A stretch of 50,208 nt of DNA from Conidiobolus incongruus B7586 (Eukaryota; Entomophthoromycota; Entomophthoromycetes; Entomophthorales; Conidiobolaceae). The notes below the pieces were generated by a model. That model was not told where the DNA came from. It ran no database searches and saw only the letters and a list, made by a program, of their open reading frames with translations. Of this stretch, positions 36,124 to 45,909 are shown piece after piece; position 1 is the first letter of the stretch, and each line of letters starts with the position of its first letter. The stretch is from positions 1-50,208 of the forward strand of contig JNEM01010037.1 of assembly GCA_000697335.1 (NCBI GenBank), given 5' to 3'. A program made the position numbers and the translations under genes.

Positions 36124-37422
36124 ATGTCAAAGTTATTCAGAGTTGTTAAACCCAACTTACTAGCTAATATTAATACAGGCTTGCGTCGTCATCTTCAAAC
36201 TTCTACTAGGCTTAGTGTAGATGGTGTCAAAGTAAGATCCAAGTATCCTGGTGCTCTTGACTCCTATTTTAGCCACGAACTCAAGTTTATAACCCCCACT
36301 GAAGCTATTGATACCTATAGAGTTATGGACGAAAACGGTGTTGTTTCTCATCCAGAAAATGAACCTGATGTCTCTCAAGAATTGGCTACTAAAATTTATC
36401 AAGATATGATTACTTTAAACACCATGGACAATATTTTATACGATGCTCAGCGTCAAGGTCGTATCTCTTTCTATATGACCAGTTATGGTGAAGAAGGTCA
36501 AATTGGATCTGCTGCTGCCTTGACTGCTGAAGATGTGATCTATGGCCAATATAGAGAAGCTGGTGTGATTCTTCACCGTGGATTCACATTAGATGAAATC
36601 ATGAATCAATGTTATAGCAACATGTATGATGTTGGTAAGGGAAGACAGATGCCTGTTCACTATGGCTGTAAAAGATTAAATTTCCAAACTATTTCCTCTC
36701 CTCTCGCAACCCAAATTCCCCAAGCTTCAGGAGCTGCCTACGCTTTGAAGATGGAAGGTAAGAAGGCTATCGTAATGTGCTACTTCGGTGAAGGTGCTGC
36801 TTCAGAAGGTGATTTCCACCCTGCATTAAATATGGCTGCCACTTTGAACTGTCCTGTCATTTTCTATTGTAGAAATAATGGATTTGCCATTTCAACTCCT
36901 TCTAATGAACAATACCGTGGGGATGGTATTGCTGCTCGTGGTATTGGTTATGGTATCGATACCATTCGCGTTGATGGTAACGACGTTTGGGCTGTGTATA
37001 ATGCCACTAAGGCTGCTAGGGCTAGAGCTTTGGAACACAACAAACCCGTTTTAATTGAAGCTATGACCTACCGTGTTGGGCATCACTCCACCTCTGACGA
37101 CTCATCAGCCTACCGTTCCAAGCAAGAAGTTGAAGATTGGAAACGTTTGGATAATCCTATTACCCGTACTCGTAAATGGATGGAAGGTAAAGGCTGGTGG
37201 GATCAAACCAAAGAAGACGAATTCCGCAAGAAGATTCGTAAAGATATTTTGACAGCTTTCAGTAAAGCTGAAAAAGTCCCCAAGCCCCCTATTGAAGAAT
37301 TGTTTACTGATGTTTACGATACTCTTCCTCCTCACCTTCTGAAACAGAAGCATGAGATGGAAGAGCATATTAAGAAATATCCCGAATTTTATCCAATCAA
37401 AGATTATGCTCAAAAGAATTAA
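36124..37422 (+). CDS. BCKDHA: Branched-chain 2-oxoacid dehydrogenase E1 alpha, mitochondrial
   Basis: Thiamine-diphosphate E1 component of the mitochondrial complex that decarboxylates the ketoacids from Leu, Ile and Val. One exon, 432 aa. Residues 1-30 (MSKLFRVVKPNLLANINTGLRRH...) form a basic, acid-free presequence. The mature part shows TSYGEEGQIGSAAAL, IYGQYREAGVILHRGFTLDE, GRQMPVHYG, ISSPLATQIPQASGAAYALK, and the ThDP motif CYFGEGAASEGDFHPALNMA followed by NNGFAISTP. The phosphorylation loop YRVGHHSTSDDSSAYRS keeps the two serines that BCK kinase modifies in animals. This wording distinguishes it from pyruvate dehydrogenase E1 alpha. Codon use is more G/C-rich than in the neighbours, suggesting good expression. 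It is intact and intronless. Confidence 0.95.
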   Translation: MSKLFRVVKPNLLANINTGLRRHLQTSTRLSVDGVKVRSKYPGALDSYFSHELKFITPTEAIDTYRVMDENGVVSHPENEPDVSQELATKIYQDMITLNTMDNILYDAQRQGRISFYMTSYGEEGQIGSAAALTAEDVIYGQYREAGVILHRGFTLDEIMNQCYSNMYDVGKGRQMPVHYGCKRLNFQTISSPLATQIPQASGAAYALKMEGKKAIVMCYFGEGAASEGDFHPALNMAATLNCPVIFYCRNNGFAISTPSNEQYRGDGIAARGIGYGIDTIRVDGNDVWAVYNATKAARARALEHNKPVLIEAMTYRVGHHSTSDDSSAYRSKQEVEDWKRLDNPITRTRKWMEGKGWWDQTKEDEFRKKIRKDILTAFSKAEKVPKPPIEELFTDVYDTLPPHLLKQKHEMEEHIKKYPEFYPIKDYAQKN

Positions 37423-37717
37423 TTGAACATATCAATCCCAACATAATTCATCAATAAAATTATAAAATAATAATATCAATTTACATATCATATTAAAGTT
37501 AATATTTGAGAATTTCTATTTATTATTATAAATGAATGTATTATATAATACTGATATAATCGTAATTAGAATATATTATTTCAAATATTAATCAGTAATA
37601 TTTATTTACCTTTTGATATAGAATATATAAAAAGATGCTATTATGAAGATCGAAACATCACTTCAAGTAATAAACAGCGCAATACTTGACCTCAATTAAT
37701 AATGTTTGAATGAGGTT
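37423..37717. other. Intergenic DNA, A/T-rich
   Basis: 3' flank of the BCKDH gene. No feature seen. Confidence 0.5.
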
Positions 37718-38737
37718 TTAACCATCATCAAACACATCTTCCTCCAAATGGCCACGAAATTGAAGGATAATCAAATTGGAGTTAATCAATTCACTAAGAA
37801 CAGAAATTTGATATGAAATATCGTTTTCTTAATAAGGCAATATTTTGAATAGCAGTTTTATCTCCTTTTCTATTTTTTAAAGGGATTATATGAACTATTA
37901 CAAAATCTTTTTAACTATATTGAATTTAATATAAATAAAATGATTTTATATTGTTCAAATATCTCATAAAGAGATTATTAAAATTCATATCAAGATTTAT
38001 ATTTTTAACTGATTGGAAACAGGTTTTACTCTTGATTAAAATTTTAGAATAACAATATATTAGGATTAAAAAGCAAAAAATTATTATTATTATTATTATT
38101 ATTGTTATCAATAGTTAGAGTGTTTTGTCAAATTTTGTATTATTAGCTGTTCCTTAAGCAATTGACCATTACACTATTATATAAAACAATGAATATGTTA
38201 TTATTTTGATGGGTTCAAATATATTAATAAATCTTAGTTTTACTTTGTTTTAGTTTGCTAACTTGAAAGTGAGCATTGTGCACAATGATGGAAAATATAT
38301 TACCGCACATGGACTGACAGTGATTAATTTCCTTGAATTCATTCCAACTAAATAATATGATTACAATTAATAAATTAACTCAAATTAAATTGGTCTTCAA
38401 CAACGATATTTTTATTGGCGTCTTAAGATAGAGCCGTAGCTGAAGTATCTATCTTCAGATTTTCTTTCTATAAAAATAACTCCCTTCTTTTGTTTTTGTT
38501 AGCTTATACCCTTTTATTTGAATCTATAGGTTCATCGATACAGTCATTCTCATTAATTACAGGATGCAATTCCCAACTCAACTTGTCAACCGGTTTAGGC
38601 AACGTGCTCGCATCAAACTGCATTAATTCGACGGGTTTCTAAGTCGACTACCTTAACAAATATAAAATGAAATATCTTTACTTTTTTTCGTAATGTAATT
38701 ATTTCAACTTCATAAATACTTATGTTGTAAAGGATAG
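37718..38737 (-). pseudogene. Unrecognised multi-exon gene with in-frame TAA, possibly decayed
   Basis: Not recognised. On the minus strand four consecutive exons join in phase with normal splice sites: 38737-38682 (ILYNISIYEVEIITLRKK), 38638-38510 (KPVELMQFDASTLPKPVDKL and on to the NKR end), 38467-38380 (KENLKIDTSATALS, TAA at 38423-38425, then DANKNIVVEDQFNL) and 38347-38304 (IGMNSRKLITVSPCA). Further coding-like pieces follow: CNGQLLKEQLIIQNL from 38173, and a last piece (about 37825-37718) with SVLSELINSNLIILQFRGHL and an acidic end. I cannot place the 5' exon; a stretch near 38880-38960 (SDLELLWDHFEEY) may belong but its phase does not fit. The in-frame TAA would replace a likely CAA. 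It is either a decaying gene or one with a sequence error. The base composition and splice signals argue that it was functional recently. Confidence 0.45.
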
Positions 38738-39014
38738 CTGGAATTTTGAATATATATTAAGTATTCAGATCCAAATAATTTAATTATTCATTAAATGTCT
38801 AATATTGAATTAATATACATATATGAGTTATTTTAAACATTTATGTATTCATAATACTAAACTAATTCTACATTCACTAAATGTATCCAGTATTCCTCAA
38901 AGTGATCCCACAATAATTCCAAATCAGAAACGAAAATAAAAATTGAATTCCTTTTGGACTTTGTATCTATATTAATCAACCAATTAAAAATTATATTGAA
39001 ATATAAAAATAACA
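38738..39014. other. Region upstream of condensin gene
   Basis: Must hold the promoter of the condensin subunit gene and possibly the 5' end of the unrecognised minus-strand gene. No other feature is seen. Confidence 0.35.
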
Positions 39015-42000
39015 ATGGTTAAATCCAAAAAACCCGATAATACCACATTAAAAAAGACTAATTTTAAAAACTTGGAAAGAGTATTGGATAATAAGAACTT
39101 ATTAAAATCTATAGCGGAGATATTGGACCAAATTCAACGTCCTAACCTACACCACAAAAAATACTTTTTAAATTTTTTCAAATTACAAGAAAAATATCCA
39201 GTTGAAGAATTTACCAATGGTTTTATCTTTTTATTGAATAAAATATTGACGTGTAAGAAGGATTTGATACCCAATAGAATTTTAAAGTTTTTAGCCAATT
39301 ATTTGGTATTTGCAAAGGATATGAGTAAATTATATATTATATTAACAATGAGTTTAAACTGAATTTGGTTGATCTAGTTGATAATGATGATAATATGAGA
39401 ACTGATGAAGATGATAATACTACAATAATTACTCAATTTTCTGAAGGAATTTTAAAATTTTATCTCCCAGGACTCGATGCTAAAGAGCGTGTGGTTCGTT
39501 TAAGATGTGCTCAATTGGTTGCTATATCCATTGATTTTATTGGCGCTGTAGAGTAAGTTAAATATTATTGATTTTATTTATTTTCGTTCATTCATCGATC
39601 AATATAGTGAAGATTTTTATATCAAATTAAGGGACACCTTAATCCAAAGAAGCTGTGATAAAGAATCCTCGTTCAGATATCAAATCGTAATCGCTTTATC
39701 CAGATTGCAGGATGAGAGTGATGAAACCGATCCTGTTATTGATAAATTGATCAGTATACTGCGCACCGATCCATCTGCAGATGTTAGAAAGTGTGTTATT
39801 ATGCATATTATACAAAACGAAAAAACCATACCATTTTTAATTGAAAGAGCCAGGGATTTAGATCCAAATATTAGAAAATGGATCTTTTTGAAAACCATGG
39901 ATGATATTGGAGATTTTCGATTATTATCAATCAAACAAAGAGAGCATTTGTTAAAGAATGGAATTTCTGATCGTGATGAAAATGTCAAAAACGCTTGTCT
40001 CAAGATGCTATCATCTCATTGGATGCCCACAGTAGGAGATGACCTACTTAGTTTACTGGAGAAATTAGATGTGATGAATAGTGACGTTGCCGAAGTAACT
40101 CTTTATGCTTTCTTTAAACTTCATCCTCAAGTGGTGCAAGATTTTTCTATTCCAGAAAATGCTTTAGATGATTTAACATCTGAATCGTCTTTCCTTATTA
40201 AAATCATATTGAAATATTGTAATGATAACAAAATGGAAGAAAAATTATTTAATTTATTGCCTTCTCCAATGGAATTAGCCGCGACCTTAGAAAAGCATCA
40301 TTCACTATCTGTTACATGTGAAGATGATGTCTTGAAAGTCGAATATGATTTTATCGTCTTGCAACTTCTCGAAATTGGTGCAATGTTGGATTTTGCTGAC
40401 GAAGCTGGTAGAAGAAAGATTTATGAAATGTTAAGATATTTGTATTCGGTTATGGATGAAAACGAAGACATTATTTGCGCTATGGCCGTTGTTATGAAAA
40501 AATTATCAAATAACGAACTTGACTTTTCCCGTACCATGGTTGAAGTAGTCTCTGACGTTTGTGAAGAATTTGGATCCAATGGCGATTTCAAAGAATTTAT
40601 CGGAAATTTAGAGAAAGCTGAATTTGAAGACGAAGACGAAGAAACATTAAGCGACGAAGATGCTCGAACCTTATCCATTTTGATGAAATGCTTACTTTTA
40701 GTGAAGAGTACTTTACAACAGTGTCAGCTTCCTTTAGTCAAAAACACTGTATTGTATGGATTATTGAATGATTTGGTATCTCCTGCAGTCCAGAGCTCAA
40801 TTGAAGTTTTAAGACATTCAGGTTTGGTTTGCTTAGGTTTGTATTGTATGTTAGATCGTGATCTCTCTTACAAAAATTTTTCTGTATTCGCTCACTCTTG
40901 CCAAAAAGATGAAGATGATAATAGGAATCATTGTTTGAAGGTAGATTTTTATATTTATTTATATACCATTATTAATGTTATTTAGATTATATTTGATCTT
41001 TGCGTGATTTATGGTATTCATGAAGGTTCTTTCAAGATATCGGTAAATCTAAATTAATCATTTGTTTATCTTTTATTAACAAAATATTCAGCAAGAGAAT
41101 TTATTCACATTCTTTAAAAACGCCTTGAAAGATAAAGAATTAGAATTCCAAGCTATAGCATGCCAGGGTCTCGCTAGACTTTATATGGCAGACTTGTTGA
41201 CCGATGAAGATATTTTAAGTCGTCTTATTTTCCTTTACTTCGTCCCAACAACTCAAAATAGTCTGAAACTTCGTCAAGCTCTCCATTATTTCTTTTCTGT
41301 TTATCCTCGTGCTGCGGTTAAAAATTTGAAGATTGTTCAAAAGGTGATATTCACAACCTATTTTAATTACTTTATATTAATCATAAAGCTTAGGCATTTG
41401 TTCCATCCTTGCTGAAACTTTATCTTACACATAAAAAGATTAGTAACAAATATGAAATGATCACGCCAATCCAAGTTGCACAACTTTTAGCTGATTGGAC
41501 TGATCCAAACAATATAGAGTAACTACCTCGCTTATTAATTTCTACGCATAATTACTTATATTTTTATAGAAATCCTGATGATGCAGCAAAAAATGTTCAT
41601 GGTGAGATCGCATTGGAGTTAATTAAAACTTCTATCCACGAACCATTAGGTAATACATCTCATTATATAGTTTTAAAATTGCTCTCATAATTTTTTAATA
41701 GAAAATCGAAAACTTTTAATTCAAACATTATCTAAATTATCAATCAGTTCAATTACATCCCTGGATTTGATAACTAATTTGGAATATATAATGTCCGTAT
41801 TTAAAGAGGTAAATTGGCCGAGATATTTATAAACACAGTACTAATAGTATATTTAGAAACGATCTTTTCCTGACAAATTTACTCACAATACATTTACAAA
41901 GTTTTCCGAGTTATTAAATAAAGTTAAACAATCGCTCGTGCCAGAATCCTCCGATTCATTTACAGAGAGGCCTGAAACTCCCAATGATACTATTGACCCT

Positions 42001-42189
42001 CAATTAATTGAGTTTGCTGATAATATTCGAGCTGGTATATATTTTTCTTTGTTACTTTTTTATCAAATACTAACTCTATTTAAAGAAAAAGCTAATAGCG
42101 TGTCAAAGACAGAGTATCTGTCTAAGCAACTTAAGAGAGAAATCGATGCAATGTTATCAGAGAGTTCAGATGAAGAATCAGATTATTAG
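39015..42189 (+). CDS. YCG1: Condensin complex subunit 3 (Cnd3/Ycg1, CAP-G)
   Basis: HEAT-repeat regulatory subunit of condensin, which compacts mitotic chromosomes and contacts DNA with the kleisin. Ten exons: 39015-39324, 39378-39552, 39608-40940, 40986-41042, 41092-41343, 41394-41518, 41570-41649, 41702-41808, 41857-42034 and 42086-42189, giving 906 aa (fission yeast Cnd3 about 875). The CAP-G signature is clear in exons 2-3: VVRLRCAQLVAISID, DPSADVRKCVIMHIIQNEKT, RDLDPNIRKWIFLKTM, IGDFRLLSIKQREHLLKNGI and DRDENVKNACLKMLSSHW. The Cnd3-specific region follows, with VLRHSGLVCLGLYCMLDRDL. The C-terminus is acidic and serine-rich (ESSDEESDY), a plausible kinase target. The last intron (51 nt) has no stop and keeps frame, so retention would simply add 17 hydrophobic residues. 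Confidence 0.92.
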
Positions 42190-42730
42190 AATTATTTTAC
42201 CTTCTTGGCAATCATTGCTAATTCTTATTTTTGAACCTTTGCTAATGTATTATTAACTTATATAATTTATCCTAACATTAATTCTTTATTGTCTTTATAC
42301 CTATTATAAGATTCATTCATTAATCAAGTAATAAATTTTTCAATTTTTAATTTTCATCCTTGTTTTGTAAATATTTCCAAATTAACTACTATATAATGTT
42401 TTATCTATATTTTCAATGTATCTAAAAAATTCTGATGATATATTTTAAATTTACAAAACTGACAATAGACTAATATATAATCAGGTCTAATCATAATATA
42501 TAATGTCAATAATATCTTTATTAAAACCCAATATATGACATGAGAATTATCGAAGAAAAATTATAGGATAATTTGATTGTAATATAAATTTTAAAATAAT
42601 TAATCATAAATTTTTAATTAAAAATATAATCCCATAAATAGTGAAATATTACATACTCTTTAAAAGATTATTGAACAAATTAATTATTTTTTTAACACTA
42701 TATATATACATTCATAATCAAAAAAGTAAA
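42190..42730. other. Intergenic DNA between condensin gene and RMT2
   Basis: About 540 bp, A/T-rich, both genes on the plus strand. No element recognised. Confidence 0.5.
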
Positions 42731-43804
42731 ATGAGTGATCTTACTGATAATGAAATCAACTTTGGAATTAAATTCAAAGGAGCTTGTGTTCGTAATGATA
42801 TTCAAGAAGCTCTCAATTTATTGAAAGAAGAACCTGGCTTAGTTTGGTTCAGAGACGCCGATGGTAGATCACCTCTCCATTGGGCTAGTGCTTTAGGAAG
42901 CGAAGAGTTAGTTATTGCACTATTGGAAAATAGACACCCATGGAATGTGATTGATAATGACGGCAATTCTGCTGGCGACGAAGCCGATGCTCACAAACAT
43001 CCTGCAGTGTATCAACGATTGGTTGAGGCTGGTGTCAGAGCTGAAATGATTCTTTCTATCATCAACAGTCAATTCGAAGCTGAAGAGGAAGGTGAAGATC
43101 AAGAAGAAAAGCAAGGAGATGAAAATGACGCTATTAATTCCAATCAAAATATTCCAAATGCTGACTATTTAAATATGCCATTAAAGTTTGATGATGATAA
43201 AATTTTGGATTTTGATAATAATGGGGTTATGATGGGCTGGGAAAAGCCTCTGATGGATCGTCATTGCGAGATTATTGCTCCTAAGCCTGGTTTACATGTA
43301 ATTAACGTTGGATTCGGTATGGGATTCATTGACCGTGCTTTACAAGCAACTCAACCCGCTTCTCACACCATCGTAGAGGCTCATCCTGATGTTTACAAGA
43401 AAATGCAACAGGACGGATGGTTAGACAAACCTAATGTACGTGTAATTTTTGGTCGTTGGCAAGATAAGATTGAAGAAATTTGTGATAGAGAGTACGATGG
43501 CATCTTCTTCGATACTTTTGGAGAATATTATCAAGATCTCAAACAATTTCACGAGCTTTTACCCAATATTCTCTCCCCTGAAGGTACCTATTCTTTCTTC
43601 AATGGCCTTGGTGGCGATGTGAAATTGTTCCACGATGTATATTGCCAAGTTGTCGAATATCATTTGAAAGAAATTGGTATTTCAATTGAGTTTATGACCA
43701 TGGAAATGGATCCTGATTCCTGCAAGATTTGGGATGGTGTTAAGAGAAGATACTGGCAATTAGAGAAGTATCATTTACCCATTTGTAAATTATTACCTTA
43801 TTGA
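42731..43804 (+). CDS. RMT2: Protein arginine N5-methyltransferase Rmt2
   Basis: SAM-dependent enzyme methylating the delta nitrogen of arginine (ribosomal protein L12 in yeast). Single exon, 357 aa. The ATG at 42731 is the first in frame; the open frame continues upstream without one. The N-terminal half has ankyrin-type repeats: FRDADGRSPLHWASALGSEE and NRHPWNVIDNDGNSAGDEA (about residues 40-90). An acidic linker follows (EAEEEGEDQEEKQGDEND). The methyltransferase domain begins with NNGVMMGWEKPLMDRH, then the SAM motif HVINVGFGMGFIDRALQ, EAHPDVYKKMQQDGW, and YDGIFFDTFGEYYQDL (near 265). Ankyrin plus guanidinoacetate-methyltransferase-like fold is the Rmt2 architecture. It is intact and intronless, 177 bp from the convergent OLA1. 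Confidence 0.93.
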   Translation: MSDLTDNEINFGIKFKGACVRNDIQEALNLLKEEPGLVWFRDADGRSPLHWASALGSEELVIALLENRHPWNVIDNDGNSAGDEADAHKHPAVYQRLVEAGVRAEMILSIINSQFEAEEEGEDQEEKQGDENDAINSNQNIPNADYLNMPLKFDDDKILDFDNNGVMMGWEKPLMDRHCEIIAPKPGLHVINVGFGMGFIDRALQATQPASHTIVEAHPDVYKKMQQDGWLDKPNVRVIFGRWQDKIEEICDREYDGIFFDTFGEYYQDLKQFHELLPNILSPEGTYSFFNGLGGDVKLFHDVYCQVVEYHLKEIGISIEFMTMEMDPDSCKIWDGVKRRYWQLEKYHLPICKLLPY

Positions 43805-43981
43805 ATGAATAGATAGTGAAGGTTTACACTTTCTAATGTGAACATATATATAAATATCTAGCAAATAATATTTTGAATTAATAAATCATAATCAATATAA
43901 TATTTCATTGAACATTAATATAAGTATATTTTACATAGTGTTTAAAAAACACATTCGAAATCATTTATTTTAACAAAGCGT

Positions 43982-45177
43982 CTATTTCTTTTTAGGAGCA
44001 GTAACGTTAAATTTGAAATAGATAATATCACCATCTTCAACGATGTAATCTTTACCCTTTTGATTGTATTTACCAGCAGCCTTGACAGCAGATTCACTTC
44101 CCAATTCCTTAAGATCGTTAAATTTCATGACTTCAGCCATGATGAAACCACGTTCGAAATCGGTGTGAATAACACCAGCAGCTTGAGGAGCCTTGGAATT
44201 CTTACGAACAGTCCAGCAACGAACTTCATCAGGACCAGCAGTGAAGAAATAGATGAGTTGTAAAGCATTATATCCTGATACGATGATCTTAGGGAAAGCA
44301 GAGATAGTTTCTAATTCCTTCAATCTTTCTTGCTTAGCGGCAGGTTCCATTAAACTGAGTTCATATTCCAAAGAGGCAGAAAAAGGAATAAGGAGATCTC
44401 CAGGACTGTTGGCATCAATCCAGGCCTTGATCTTAGGGAGCCACTTGTTCTTCTTTCTAACATAGTCTTTTTCACTGCAGTTAGCCAAATAAATAACAGG
44501 CTTGGCAGTGATCAATTGAAGACTATTGATGACTTCAACTTCCTTGTTGTTCCAATCTCCCTTACGAACATCTTTTCCTTCATCAACGACCCACTTGCGA
44601 ACCTTTAAAAGAATTTCGTATTCTTCCTTATTTTGCTTATCTTGAACACCACCACCAGCACCAGCTCTTTTAACTTGCTTTTCAAGGGTTTCGATATGAT
44701 GTTCAAAAATTCTTCATCCTTTAATCTTAATTCAGAATGAATGATTTCCAAATCTCTAATGGGATCAAGTTCTCCTTCGACGTGAATAACATCTTCATCA
44801 GAGAAAGCACGGCAAACGTGGAAGATGGCATCTACGGCACGGACGTGACTTAAGAAAGCATTACCTAAACCAGCACCACCAGCAGCACCTTTAACTAAAC
44901 CGGCAATATCAATGACAGTAAGATAGGCTGGAACTTCAGATTTAGGCTTATAAGTTTGGTTTAACCAATCAAAACGCTCATCAGGAACAGCAACTCTAGC
45001 TTCAGCGGGATCAATGGTACAGAAAGGGAAATTTTCAGCAGGGGCAGCAGAATTTGTAATAGCATTAAAGAAAGTAGACTTTCCAACATTAGGTAAACCT
45101 ACAATACCAATTTTCAAGTTGTTAGAGGGGCGACCCAACAAAAGTTTTTCTTCTTGGACGGCTTTCTTAGGAGGCAT
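43982..45177 (-). CDS. OLA1: Obg-like ATPase 1 (YchF/Ola1), one-base frameshift
   Basis: Universal P-loop NTPase of the Obg family that favours ATP over GTP and acts in translation and stress control. From ATG 45177 ([20 protein letters not shown]) the domain order is a Walker A motif [40 protein letters not shown]3 region [33 protein letters not shown], a coiled-coil hairpin, NCSEKD in place of the GTPase NKxD (typical of Ola1), and a TGS domain with [20 protein letters not shown] and [13 protein letters not shown]. It is intronless, about 398 aa as in other eukaryotes. The frame breaks in the hairpin at an A5 run on the plus strand (44705-44709); one more base there restores [13 protein letters not shown]. 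Everything else is perfectly conserved, so a sequence error is the simplest reason. A longer in-frame N-terminus from 45330 is discussed in the findings. Confidence 0.9.
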
Positions 45178-45330
45178 TTTCTTTTTTAATAATATTGAAT
45201 TAGAAGTGAATGGACGGTAAAAATTTAAATGTAATTTAACGTTAATAAATGATTTTAATATTGAAGGTGACCTCGTAACTAAATTAAAATTAACGAGTAA
45301 ATTCATTGATAATGAATTGATCAACCTCAT
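45178..45330 (-). other. In-frame N-terminal extension of OLA1, presequence-like
   Basis: The 51 codons upstream of the canonical OLA1 start are open and begin with ATG at 45330. The peptide has no Asp or Glu, carries Arg/Lys at 2, 20, 26, 32, 39 and 49-51, and ends with [16 protein letters not shown], which resembles a mitochondrial processing site (Arg-x-Phe/Thr-Ser). It may encode a mitochondrial isoform by alternative start use, or it may be 5' UTR. Confidence 0.45.
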
Positions 45331-45909
45331 CTTAATTTATTTTATCTCTATTAAATCAACTTAATCTATTTAACTTGTGGGACGTTGCTGCATTTTATAA
45401 ATTAATCATTTGTTTTTGCTTATATTACAAATTTTTGATATATTCATTGTTCATAATAAATAAATAAACAGTTTATATTGAAATCTAATCATTAGAAATA
45501 AAAAAATTATAGTATTTTATAACAAATTTTTCATTAAATTTTAATAAAAAATGGTTTTTATATTACATATATATCATCGAATATAAATATAGTAATATTA
45601 TAAGTGGATAATATAATTTATTAATGATTTTGTATTAATCAAAATAAAATATTTAACATAATTCTTAAAAATATTTATTATTTGTAAAATATTTAAAATA
45701 TTCCGTATATTTAAATAGGTATATTAAATTTCAATATTTAGAGAGGACTACTTATAAAAAGGACTATTTAAATAAATATCATCAATATCAATAAAAATTT
45801 ACCAAAAAACATTTAAAAAATAAATATGATTTAAAGTTTTTCTTAAAATTAAAAAAAAGTAAATTCAAATATGATTTAAAGGGTGGTTTGATATAAATAT
45901 ACAGTGAAA
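45331..45909. other. A/T-rich intergenic DNA between OLA1 and Boi-like gene
   Basis: About 580 bp. It must contain the OLA1 promoter at its left side and the Boi-like gene's 3' UTR at its right side. No element recognised. Confidence 0.5.

Noticed and set aside
37926-38111. Short minus-strand frame with a poly-Ile start
   Set aside because: Created by a TTA microsatellite (38081-38102) translated as Ile or Asn; not a protein.
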